A DNA stretch of 37,579 nucleotides from contig CAJCJI010000327.1 of NCBI GenBank assembly GCA_903970595.1, forward strand, positions 1 through 37,579, given 5' to 3'. The position numbers and the translations under genes were made by a program. Position 1 is the first letter of the stretch. Every line of letters starts with the position of its first letter. Positions 25,925-33,626 of the stretch are shown here, piece after piece. Under the pieces are notes generated by a model. That model had not been told where the DNA came from, searched no databases, and saw nothing but the letters and a program-made list of their open reading frames with translations. Source of the DNA: Verrucomicrobiota bacterium. GTDB taxonomy: Bacteria > Pseudomonadota > Gammaproteobacteria > Nevskiales > Nevskiaceae.

Positions 25925-26461
25925 ATGTTGCGGACCATCCTGAAGTACGGCGTCATCGCGGGCCTGGTCGTCGGCGGCTTCGAGGTCGCCACCGTAGTCA
26001 CCTTCTCCGGGATGCCGCCGCTGAAATACGGCATGCTGATCGGCTATACCACCATGCTGATCGCACTGAGTGCGATTTTCGTGGGCATCAAGCAGCACCG
26101 GGACGTGGACCGCGGCGGGGTGATCGGGTTCTGGCCGGCGTTCGGGGTCGGGCTGGGGATCAGCTTCATCGCCGGGATTCTCTACGTGGCCGCCTGGGAA
26201 GCGGTGCAGGCGATGACCCACATGGATTTCGCCAACTCCTATGCGCGGGCGATGATCGAGAACGAAAAGGCCAAGGGCGCAAGCGCCGAGGCGCTGGCGA
26301 AGCTGAGCGCCGATATGGATGCGTTCAAGGTCCAATACGCCGACCCGCTGTTCCGCCTGCCGATGACCTTTATCGAGATATTCCCGGTCGGCGTGCTGGT
26401 GACCCTGGTCTCGGCGGGGCTGCTGCGAAACAGCCGCTTCTTGCCGGCGCGGCGGGGTTGA
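25925..26461 (+). CDS. DUF4199-type integral membrane protein
   Basis: A 178-residue protein with four predicted transmembrane segments: about 5-25, 35-55, 75-97 and 148-168. Between the third and fourth is a polar, Ala/Lys/Glu-rich loop (about 98-145) with AMIENEKAKGASAEAL. The plan and the opening MLRTILKYGVIAGLVVGG fit the DUF4199 family, whose function is not known. Start ATG 25925 has AGAGGAA (25911-25917) seven bases upstream. Its pairing with the membrane-anchored HTH gene suggests it senses or modulates that regulator, which is inference only. Confidence 0.8.
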   Translation: MLRTILKYGVIAGLVVGGFEVATVVTFSGMPPLKYGMLIGYTTMLIALSAIFVGIKQHRDVDRGGVIGFWPAFGVGLGISFIAGILYVAAWEAVQAMTHMDFANSYARAMIENEKAKGASAEALAKLSADMDAFKVQYADPLFRLPMTFIEIFPVGVLVTLVSAGLLRNSRFLPARRG

Positions 26462-26471
26462 AGGGTTTTAT

Positions 26472-26520
26472 GAGCGTAGGTGAGCAGGATTGCGCGCTGC
26501 GCTTATTGCGCCCTACGCTC
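26472..26520. repeat. Intergenic inverted repeat with ATAAGCG-type motif
   Basis: GAGCGTAGG (26472-26480) is exactly complementary to CCTACGCTC (26512-26520). The interior, with GATTGCGCGCTGCGCTTATTGCGCC, is the kind of sequence that recurs between genes in many beta- and gammaproteobacteria. It marks the left edge of the lower-GC region. Confidence 0.6.
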
Positions 26521-26521
26521 G

Positions 26522-26711
26522 CTAATCCGTTTTGCTTCTGGTGTCACCCAAGCCACCGCGGTCTTCGGCAGCATCCTTGAGCATCTGCCGAATTCTGGAT
26601 GTCATCAAGGGCTCCACCGCTGAGCACCACTTCGATTCCATGCAGGCGCAGATGCTCCGCGACAATGCCTGCAAGTTCTTCGACCGTAGTATCCGCGGTG
26701 ATCCTTCTCAT
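26522..26711 (-). pseudogene. Truncated nucleotidyltransferase-like partner gene
   Basis: Begins with ATG at 26711 inside the stop of the winged-helix gene (ATGA overlap), the usual coupling of a two-gene cassette. The first 34 codons (MRRITADTTVEELAGIVAEH and then GIEVVLSGGA) match the N-terminus of nucleotidyltransferase-fold proteins that accompany this type of regulator, ending exactly at the start of their hydrophobic-Gly-Gly motif. The frame then changes to unrelated residues. In another frame the last 27 codons (MTSRIRQMLKDAAEDRGG, stop at 26522-26524) look like a genuine C-terminus. The central catalytic part, normally some 150-200 residues, is missing, so an internal deletion with frame change has destroyed the gene. 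Family naming is inference. Confidence 0.65.
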
Positions 26712-27034
26712 AGCGGCTTGCCGACTCTCCGCGGCCGGCGGCGCTGCATGAACCAACGGTCCTTCTCGGCTTGAGGGGTCAGGTCGATTCCTTTCTGCAA
26801 AAGAGCCGCAAGCTCCTTGCGGAACGCATATCGGGGATTGAATTCAAAAACGCGCGTGCGGCCATACTCCCGGTTCACCAGCACGTATTCCTGCTCCAGG
26901 CGCACCAGTTGCTTGTAGACCATGCTTTGGGGGATCTGATACGTGCGGGCAATCTCACGCGAGTATCCACTGCCGTAGTTCTGAATGAACATCAGCACTT
27001 TTTCCGCAGTCTCATTTCCAAATGCGCCGATCAT
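26708..27034 (-). CDS. Winged-helix transcriptional regulator of a two-gene cassette
   Basis: A 108-residue winged HTH protein. Residues about 5-75 form the wHTH: ETAEKVLMFIQNYGSGYSREIA, IPQSMVYKQLVRLEQEYVL as the recognition helix region, then a wing with GRTRVFEFNPRY. The C-terminus is basic, ending RRRPRRVGKPL, a tail seen in small wHTH proteins paired with nucleotidyltransferase-like genes. By analogy with AbiE-type systems it would act as the antitoxin or repressor. A perfect palindrome lies 18 bases upstream of the start, a likely autoregulatory site. Its partner downstream is a remnant, so only the regulator may remain functional. Composition is less GC-rich than the host genes. Confidence 0.85.
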   Translation of the reverse strand: MIGAFGNETAEKVLMFIQNYGSGYSREIARTYQIPQSMVYKQLVRLEQEYVLVNREYGRTRVFEFNPRYAFRKELAALLQKGIDLTPQAEKDRWFMQRRRPRRVGKPL

Positions 27035-27425
27035 GATCTAAATAGTAGTTCATATGACATATATAGTATGTCATATTCCGAACAAAATCCAAGGTTTGCT
27101 TTTAGCTTGTATCGCAGAGATAGGGGGCAGGCTTCATCTGCCCGCGCGGATTAGTCAACGGTGGGCACGGGGTTCGGCCGTTGCCCACCTTTGCTGCAAT
27201 GCTTGGAGCCGCTGGACGGGCGAAGGTCAGCAGCGCAAAGTAAAATCAAAAGTCCGAGCGTCAATGATTGCAGGCAGCCGCAATGAGACGTTGAACGTCC
27301 GCGATCGGCCCGTTGCTGCCAGTTGCGCATGGCGGCTTTCGGATAGGCTAACGAAGTGTCGCTTAGGTAACAGATAGCGGTAGGCAAAACCAACAACGTC
27401 CAACAGCCTCGACCATGCTGCCCCA
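27035..27425. other. Intergenic segment with hairpins, no gene
   Basis: 391 bases without a supported coding frame. It holds the palindrome at 27052-27076, a hairpin GGGCAG (27125-27130) / CTGCCC (27138-27143), a stronger hairpin GGTGGGCACGG (27160-27170) / CCGTTGCCCACC (27178-27189) with one bulge followed by TTTG, and a short palindrome GACGTT-G-AACGTC (27287-27299). The rest looks like non-coding or eroded accessory DNA. Confidence 0.6.
27052..27076. promoter_or_regulatory. Perfect palindromic operator upstream of the winged-helix gene
   Basis: ATATGACATA (27052-27061) and TATGTCATAT (27067-27076) are exact inverted copies around a 5-base spacer TATAG. The site is AT-rich, overlaps possible -10 sequences on the minus strand, and sits 18 bases before the winged-helix start, as expected for autoregulation. 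Confidence 0.65.
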
Positions 27426-28112
27426 ATGACTACGTATTCGGAAATGACCGCGGAGCATATAAATCTCCGCGTGTATGGTGGACGCTCCCCGATCGAAAGC
27501 GTCGCGCTTTCTCGTGCCTCATTTCAAAGCTGTCACGTAGGACTGTCGTCCGATAAGAAGGAGCGTGCAGTCTTCAGAGATATCTCGCTTAGTAAGTGCA
27601 AGCACGGGGCCTCTTTTATTCACGGGGCTGTACTTGAAAGAGTTGTTATTACCGATCTGACCGGCGGTGGGCGCGTGCCAACCTTTTTGTGGGGGTGCTT
27701 GTACTCTCAGGTGATTTTGAAAGGCCCAATCTCGGGGCTTATGTTTCGCTGGCAGGTGGCCTCGGACGACGAGCGTCTGAGCAGAGAATTTGTAGAGCAG
27801 GCGGCAAGCTACTACAAGTCAGTACCCTTTGCGTTAGATATCACTGAGGCGAAGTTCACCACGTTTGATGCCCTTCTAGGTATCCCGCCAAGCTTGATTA
27901 AGCGCGATGTCGAAACGCAGTTCGTGCTGTTGCGTGAGCGTATTGAGGCCATAAAGAACGCTGGTCAATCGACTATTTGGCGCATTGTTGCTCAATCCTT
28001 GAATCTAAGCCCCCTGCCCGGTGTGGTGATAGTCCTCGGAAAGCGAGATACAAAACACGCACTGCACCTGAAGGAGGCGCAGACCTTGCGCGCGATGGGC
28101 ATTCTGCAGTGA
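27426..28112 (+). CDS. Hypothetical protein in low-GC region
   Basis: A 228-residue ORF I do not recognise. No signal peptide or transmembrane helix is clear. Residues about 25-85 show a rough five-residue periodicity with central F, L or I (RASFQ, AVFRD, ISLSK, SFIHG, AVLER, VVITD), reminiscent of pentapeptide-repeat or other beta-helix proteins, but weak. The C-terminal half is mixed alpha/beta with VETQFVLLRERIEAIKNAG and VVIVLGKRD. Codon use includes AGA, TTA, ATA and many A/T-ending codons, unlike the neighbours, which points to transfer. No good ribosome site precedes ATG 27426; ATG 27444 with GGAA is an alternative. Coding status is likely but not certain. Confidence 0.6.
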   Translation: MTTYSEMTAEHINLRVYGGRSPIESVALSRASFQSCHVGLSSDKKERAVFRDISLSKCKHGASFIHGAVLERVVITDLTGGGRVPTFLWGCLYSQVILKGPISGLMFRWQVASDDERLSREFVEQAASYYKSVPFALDITEAKFTTFDALLGIPPSLIKRDVETQFVLLRERIEAIKNAGQSTIWRIVAQSLNLSPLPGVVIVLGKRDTKHALHLKEAQTLRAMGILQ

Positions 28113-28658
28113 AGCACTTGCGGACTATGTACTATGCATCTCCCACGGGCCAACACTGACCTTCCCCTGAGCTTCCGGACAGGACTCGAACGTTCGCATT
28201 CAGGCAACAAGAGTGAGGCAGCGAACTTCCACTCGTGGCACAGACCACTCATCCTTTGGCGACGTCGGAATACTCGCCTCAAATAATCTCTATCGGAAGC
28301 CAAGCACGCGGTACCCCTCAAGCACCCCGAGTGTTTTCATTCGCAAAAACAGGCTTCGAACTCCTTGCTCAAACTACGGAAATTCTGGTTACCGATCGCT
28401 CCAACGATCATTCGGATTCCGGCTCCCTGTACGCCAGCGAACCTCCGCGAACCTTGACGGCCCTCATCGTCGTCCACGGACCTCCGCGAACCATTGATTT
28501 TCATTTTCGTCCATGCGTAACACCACCGAAAACCTGTCACGCATGTAACGCATGGTGAAAACAGGCCGCGTTGAATCCTCATCCAGCGGAAAAATCCCCC
28601 TTACCCGGTGTCGCTGGGCGGGGGCTGTCTTACAGGGAGAGCGGAGCTTGCAGGCAGC
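28113..28658. other. Intergenic segment with decayed frame and direct repeats
   Basis: About 546 bases with no intact gene that I can support. On the minus strand one frame stays open from 28582 to 27992 except for a single TGA at 28337-28339, which could be a decayed gene. ACCTCCGCGAACC occurs twice (28441-28453 and 28480-28492). Near 28510-28560 GCGTAAC and GTAACGC motifs recur. These repeats could mark the edge of a former mobile element; no integrase, tRNA or insertion sequence is visible. Confidence 0.5.
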
Positions 28659-29978
28659 CTATCGCAACGTCGCACCAACACGCCCGCGCCGCAGCGGCCG
28701 GATCAGAAACCAGTACACCGGCACCGTCAGTGCCACGATCCCCGCCGTCAATTCCAGCAACTCGCGACCCGAGGCGGCGATGACCCAGACGCAGACCAGC
28801 AGCGCGGCCACGGCCAGCACGCGGTAGCGCACGAATACCCATGGAGAGGGTCCGGGCCGATCCAGGCGCCACAGGGCGATGCAGGAGTAGATATAGGCCA
28901 GCAAGCACAGGATGGTCGACACCTCGATCAGCTTGCCGAACTGCTCGCCGATGGTCGGCGACATGGTGAGGAACACAACCGCGCTCATCACCGCCGCCAT
29001 CAGCAGCAGGCTGGGCATCGGGATGCCATGCCGGTCGGTGCGGGCGAAGACAGTGGGAAACAGGCCGCGGTCGGCGCCGGCCTTGCTGGTCTGGGCGGTG
29101 AGCAGCACCCAGCCGCCCAGCGTGCCGGTGGTCTTGATCAGGGCCATCACGGCGACGAAGGCGCCGGCGGCCGGACCGAACATCAGCCTGGCCGCGTCGG
29201 CGAAGGGGGCCGAGGAGCGGGCGAGGTCGGCGGCGGGGATCATGCCCATGATGACGCTGCAGGAGCCGATGTAGACCACGGCGGCGGCGAGCACGCCGCC
29301 GATGGTGGCCAGCGGCACGTTGCGCTCGGGATGGTCCACCACGCCGGCGGCGACCGAGGCGCTTTCCAGGCCGGTGAAGGCCCAGAACACCAGCACCAGG
29401 GAATTCGGGATGGCCTGCAGCGCCGGTTCGTGCCGCACGTTCCACGAGGCCATGAACAGGTCGGCGTTGAAGTAGCCCCAACCCAGGACGGCGACCAGCA
29501 GGATCGGGATCAGGCCGAGCGCGATGGCGCCGGATTCGAACTGGCAGACCAGGCGCGGACCCAGGATGTTGAGCAGGGTCATCAGCCAGATCAGGCCGCA
29601 GGTCGCCGCCGCGCCGGCCAGCGGCGACCCCAAGGCAGGAACGAAGCTCGCCAGGTAGCCGGCGGCGGTGACGGCGATGGCGATGTTGCCGGACCAGCAG
29701 GACACCCAGTAAAGGGCGGTGGTCTGGAAACCGATGTAAGGTCCCAGCGCATCCGCGGCATAGGCGCAGGGTCCGCCGGCTTGAGGCGAGATGCGTCCCA
29801 GGCGCGCCAGGGTCGCCGCCACCAGCAGAGCGCCGGCCGTGGCCACCATCCAGCCGAAGATGGTGATGCTGCCGACCGCGGCCAGCGTGGCCGGCAGCAG
29901 GAAGATGCCGGAGCCGATCATGTTGCTGGCGACCAGGGCGGTGGCGAGCACCGGACCGATCTTGCGATTGCGCTTCAT
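28659..29978 (-). CDS. APC-family amino acid transporter, AdiC-like
   Basis: A 439-residue inner-membrane transporter with about twelve hydrophobic segments. It is clearly related to the arginine/agmatine antiporter AdiC (445 residues): GSGIFLLPATLA in helix 1, YWVSCWSGNIAI, LNILGPRL, WAFTGLESASVAAGVV in helix 6, RNVPLATIGGVL, MGMIPAADL and GGWVLLTAQTSKAGADRGLFP, which contains the position of the AdiC gating Trp293. Substrate cannot be assigned; no decarboxylase is next to it, so it need not be part of an acid-resistance system. It is divergent from the Rieske oxygenase gene across about 100 bases and ends near the accessory region. Confidence 0.9.
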   Translation of the reverse strand: MKRNRKIGPVLATALVASNMIGSGIFLLPATLAAVGSITIFGWMVATAGALLVAATLARLGRISPQAGGPCAYAADALGPYIGFQTTALYWVSCWSGNIAIAVTAAGYLASFVPALGSPLAGAAATCGLIWLMTLLNILGPRLVCQFESGAIALGLIPILLVAVLGWGYFNADLFMASWNVRHEPALQAIPNSLVLVFWAFTGLESASVAAGVVDHPERNVPLATIGGVLAAAVVYIGSCSVIMGMIPAADLARSSAPFADAARLMFGPAAGAFVAVMALIKTTGTLGGWVLLTAQTSKAGADRGLFPTVFARTDRHGIPMPSLLLMAAVMSAVVFLTMSPTIGEQFGKLIEVSTILCLLAYIYSCIALWRLDRPGPSPWVFVRYRVLAVAALLVCVWVIAASGRELLELTAGIVALTVPVYWFLIRPLRRGRVGATLR

Positions 29979-30079
29979 CTGGCTCCCTGTTTGGTTCGCG
30001 GGGGCGGGCCAGCACTGGCGCTCCCCCGCGCTTTGCGGCTAGCTTACTGCACCGATGCCCGGTCCAGCGGATTGCCAGG

Positions 30080-31255
30080 ATGCCCCATCAAGATGTGCCC
30101 GAGAGTGCGCCGCAGCCGGGCGGGGCGGATGAGGACGGCCTGAGCCTGCCGGCCTGGATTTACCGCGACCCCGAATTCTTCGAGGCGGAAAAGCAGGCGG
30201 TGTTCCGCCGTAGCTGGCAACTCGTCTGCCACCTGAACGACATCCCCGCATCCGGCGATTACCAGTGCCTGGACTTGCTCGGCGAGTCGCTGGTGGTGCT
30301 GCGCGGCGAGGATGGACAGGTGCGCGGCTTCCACAATGTCTGCCGCCATCGCGCCTCGCGCCTGCTGGACGGGTCCGGCGGCAATTGCGGCAGGCGCATC
30401 AGCTGTCCCTACCACCGTTGGACTTATGCGCTCGATGGACAGCTGGTGGCGGTGCCGCAGCTCAAGAGCTTTACCGGCCTGGACCTGCGGCAGCATGGGC
30501 TCGTGCCGCTGGAGCTCGAGGTATTCGTGGGCTTCATCTTCGTGCGGCTGCAGCCGGGGTTGCCCGGCGTGGCGCAGATGATGGCGCCCTATGCTCATGA
30601 ACTGGCCCCGTATCGCATGGAAGAATTGCTGCCGCAGGGACGCGTCACGCTGCGGCCGCGGCCGGTGAACTGGAAGAACGTCGCCGACAATTATTCCGAC
30701 GGCCTGCACATCAACGTGGCGCATCCGGGCCTGACCCGCCTGTTCGACCAGGGCTACGGCATCGAGGCCAGGGACTGGGTAGACAAGATGTGGGGCGTGC
30801 TGCTCGATGCGCCGTCCAGCAACTGGTCCGAGCGCAATTACCAGCGCTTCCTGCCGCCGGTCGAACATCTGCCGCCGCAGCGGCAACGCCTGTGGACCTA
30901 TTTCAAGCTGTGGCCGAATGTCGCGTTCGACATCTACCCGGACCAGATCGATTTCATGCAGTTCCTGCCGGTCTCGCCAACCGAAACCCTGATCCGGGAG
31001 ATTGCCTACGTGCTTCCGGACAGCCGCCGCGAGATGCGCGCCGCGCGCTATCTGAACTGGCGCATCAACCGGCAGGTGAACCTGGAGGACAAGGCGCTGA
31101 TCGAGCGGGTGCAGGCCGGCATGGCTTCGAGCAGCTACAGCGCCGGTCCCTTGAGCGAAAGCGAAGTCTGCCTGCGCAGTTTTGCGCGGCGCCTGCGCAG
31201 CCTGATCCCGCAGAGCCGCTTGCCGCACGCGCCGGCGCGCGGCTGGTGGAGCTAG
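30080..31255 (+). CDS. Rieske non-heme iron oxygenase, alpha subunit
   Basis: A 391-residue ring-hydroxylating-type oxygenase. The N-terminal Rieske [2Fe-2S] ligands are Cys88-x-His90 and Cys109-x-x-His112 (CPYHRW). The C-terminal catalytic domain has NWKNVADNYSDGLHINVAH with the bridging Asp203 and mononuclear iron ligands His210 and His215. The sequence style resembles the betaine/stachydrine/carnitine demethylase branch as much as true aromatic dioxygenases, so the substrate stays open. No reductase, ferredoxin or beta subunit is adjacent, so electrons must come from proteins coded elsewhere. Divergent from the AdiC-like transporter, which could import its substrate (inference). Confidence 0.9.
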   Translation: MPHQDVPESAPQPGGADEDGLSLPAWIYRDPEFFEAEKQAVFRRSWQLVCHLNDIPASGDYQCLDLLGESLVVLRGEDGQVRGFHNVCRHRASRLLDGSGGNCGRRISCPYHRWTYALDGQLVAVPQLKSFTGLDLRQHGLVPLELEVFVGFIFVRLQPGLPGVAQMMAPYAHELAPYRMEELLPQGRVTLRPRPVNWKNVADNYSDGLHINVAHPGLTRLFDQGYGIEARDWVDKMWGVLLDAPSSNWSERNYQRFLPPVEHLPPQRQRLWTYFKLWPNVAFDIYPDQIDFMQFLPVSPTETLIREIAYVLPDSRREMRAARYLNWRINRQVNLEDKALIERVQAGMASSSYSAGPLSESEVCLRSFARRLRSLIPQSRLPHAPARGWWS

Positions 31256-31265
31256 CCTGCCTTCC

Positions 31266-33404
31266 TCAAGCGGCGCGGCGGGTGGGCAGCAGCGAGATGG
31301 GCAGTTTCGGGCGCGGCAAGGTGCCTACCGCCCAAGGTTCCGGCCGGTGCAGATAATAGCCCTGGGCATAGTCCACGCCGAGTTCCTGCAAGCGCAGCAG
31401 CGTCGCCTCGTTCTCGACGAACTCGGCCACCGTCCTGGAGCCTTTGAGCTGCGCCAGTTTGTTCATCGCTTCGACGGTGGCGAGGTCGAAGGGATTGCTC
31501 ACCAGCTCGCGGATGAACTGACCGTCGATCTTGATGTAGTCGACGTCGAATTTCCTGAGGTAGGCCAGCGACGCCATGCCCGTGCCGAAATCGTCCAAGG
31601 CCACGCTGCAGCCCAGGTTGCGCATGTCGTGGACGAAGTTGGCGGCGACGTCGAGGTTGCGGATGGCGGAGGTCTCGGTGATCTCGAAGCACAGCATGCC
31701 CGGCATCACGCCGTATTGCAGGATCTTGTCGAAGATATAGCTGGTGAGGCCGGTCTTGCCCAGGCTCATGCCGGAAATGTTGATCGAGATCGACTCGGGC
31801 AGGTCCCCGCCCACGTCGCGCGCCCATTTGAGCTGGCTCAGCGCCATGTCGATGACGTAGCGGTCGATGACGGGCATCATGCGGAAGCGCTCCGCGGCCG
31901 CGATCAGGGCGCCGGGCGGCATGGCCACCCCGGCTTCGTCGATCATGCGCAGCAGCACTTCGTAGCGGCCGCCTTCGGACGGCGCCATGGTCGGAACGAT
32001 GCGCTGCAGATAGAGGATCAGGCGTTTTTGAGCGATGGCGTCGGCGATGCGGGTGCCCCAGGTCAGGTCGTCCCGGTGGCGGCGCAGTTCGCGATCGTCG
32101 GCCTGGAACACTTCGACATGGCTGTCGCCCTTTTCCGCGGCGAGGTGGCAAGCGGTGGCGGCGCCGCTCATCAGGTCGGCAATGGTTTCGCCGCTCTTGC
32201 TTTTATGCATCAGTCCGATGCTCAACTGCAGCGGCCAGGACTGTCCGCCGCAGTCGAAGCGCTGCGCTTCGGCGGCCTGCACCAGCTTGGCGGCGATCTG
32301 CTCGGCGATCATCGGCGTCAGGTCGCACAACAGCAGCGCGAATTCGCAGTTGCCGATACGTGCCAGCAGATCGGAGGCGCGGGTGCGGTCGCGCAGCAGG
32401 CCGGCGACATCGCACAGCAGGCGCTCGCCCATGGCGGTACCGAAGCTGTCGCTGACCAGCTTGAACTGGTCGAGATCGATGTGCAGCAGGGCGAAACCGC
32501 GGTGGCCGATGCCGGCCGCGGCCATCAGCCCGGCGGAGGCACGCTCGAACTCGCGCCGGTTGATCAGCCCGGTGAGCAGGTCATGGGTGGATTGGTAGCT
32601 CAATTCGGAAGCCAGCTTGCGGGTGCCCGAACGATCCTGGTAGATGGCGTAAGCACCCACCACCTCACCGCCGACGATCAAGGGGTAGCTCATCAGCGAG
32701 ACGTGGACCGGCGTGCCGTCCTTGCGCCGCCGCACGCTGTCGCTGCGGTCGATGGCGCCGTTCAGCGACAGGGCGGAAAGCGCGGCGCCTTCGGCTTGCC
32801 GTTCCGGCGGCACCACCAGGCCGTTGATGCGCCGGCCCAGCACCTCGGCCCGCGCATACTGGAACATGCTCTCGAATGCCGGGTTGACGTCGACAATGGC
32901 GTCGCCGCGATCGAGCAGGGCGATGGCATCGGGCGACCCTACGAACAGCTGGCGGAAGTATTCGCCTTGCTCGTTCGCCTTGTCGGCGTAGCGCCGCAGT
33001 TCGCTGTTGTCGTGGATGGTGGCCAGGCCGACCCGGTGCCCGCCGGCCAGGAACTCCTGGTCGTAGATGTCCGCCCACAGCAGGCTGCCGTCCTTGCGCC
33101 GGTGCCGCCAGCCGGTGGATTTGCGCCACTCGGCGGCGTCGGGCCGCGCCCGCAACAGCACCTCGACGGTGCGGGGCACATCCTCCGCTGGCTGCAGGTC
33201 GTACAGCGTGCGTTCGAGGAATTCGGCCCGGCTGTAACCATAGGACGCAATGGCCGCCTGGTTCACGTCGAGCAGGCGGGCGTTGTCCGGATCGAACAGC
33301 CACATCGGCATCGGGTTTTGCACGAACAGCTTGTGCAGGTCCGCATGGCTGAGTGCGCACCAGACCTCGGCACCGTTGTCCCTCTCCCCACCGCCGCTTG
33401 CCAT
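31266..33404 (-). CDS. PAS-PAS-GGDEF-EAL protein, probable c-di-GMP phosphodiesterase
   Basis: A 712-residue cytoplasmic signalling protein without membrane helices. Two PAS domains lie at about 20-135 and 148-262, a GGDEF domain at about 270-435 and an EAL domain at about 445-690. The GGDEF signature is GNCEF (351-355), so diguanylate cyclase activity is probably lost and the domain may be regulatory. The EAL side keeps the expected set: Glu482 (EVL in place of EAL), Asn542 (NISG), the FEITE Glu, Asp604-Asp605 (DDFGTG), Lys625 (KIDG), the AEFVE Glu and Gln681 (QGYYL). It should therefore hydrolyse c-di-GMP in response to a PAS signal. It is convergent with the Rieske gene (10-base gap). Confidence 0.93.
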   Translation of the reverse strand: MASGGGERDNGAEVWCALSHADLHKLFVQNPMPMWLFDPDNARLLDVNQAAIASYGYSRAEFLERTLYDLQPAEDVPRTVEVLLRARPDAAEWRKSTGWRHRRKDGSLLWADIYDQEFLAGGHRVGLATIHDNSELRRYADKANEQGEYFRQLFVGSPDAIALLDRGDAIVDVNPAFESMFQYARAEVLGRRINGLVVPPERQAEGAALSALSLNGAIDRSDSVRRRKDGTPVHVSLMSYPLIVGGEVVGAYAIYQDRSGTRKLASELSYQSTHDLLTGLINRREFERASAGLMAAAGIGHRGFALLHIDLDQFKLVSDSFGTAMGERLLCDVAGLLRDRTRASDLLARIGNCEFALLLCDLTPMIAEQIAAKLVQAAEAQRFDCGGQSWPLQLSIGLMHKSKSGETIADLMSGAATACHLAAEKGDSHVEVFQADDRELRRHRDDLTWGTRIADAIAQKRLILYLQRIVPTMAPSEGGRYEVLLRMIDEAGVAMPPGALIAAAERFRMMPVIDRYVIDMALSQLKWARDVGGDLPESISINISGMSLGKTGLTSYIFDKILQYGVMPGMLCFEITETSAIRNLDVAANFVHDMRNLGCSVALDDFGTGMASLAYLRKFDVDYIKIDGQFIRELVSNPFDLATVEAMNKLAQLKGSRTVAEFVENEATLLRLQELGVDYAQGYYLHRPEPWAVGTLPRPKLPISLLPTRRAA

Positions 33405-33626
33405 TATGTCTGCTGTTCCGTTTGAAATCTTGAAAATGTCATCTTGTCGTGGATGTCACCGATCGGCCGCCCCCCGCTGAGGACAGTGCCGGCCGTGCTG
33501 CGCGCTCAGAACCCCGCAATTTAATTTCCCGCTTGCGCCGGAAAAATCCTTGCAGTGAAGGAAACGAATCGGCAACCCTTTCCGCAGTCCGAGGAAGCAG
33601 CGCTGCTGGCGTTTGCCGCACGCCAC

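Noticed and set aside
28160-28200. tRNA-like fragment on the minus strand (TTCGAGTCCTGTCCGG)
   Set aside because: The T-loop-like string lacks a pairing T-stem partner and no D- or anticodon arm is present.
28235-28558. 107-codon plus-strand frame in the 28 kb gap
   Set aside because: No ribosome site, no recognisable motif, and overlapping open frames on both strands; more likely non-coding.
31347-33425. 692-codon plus-strand frame over the EAL gene
   Set aside because: Shadow of the PAS-GGDEF-EAL gene on the other strand.
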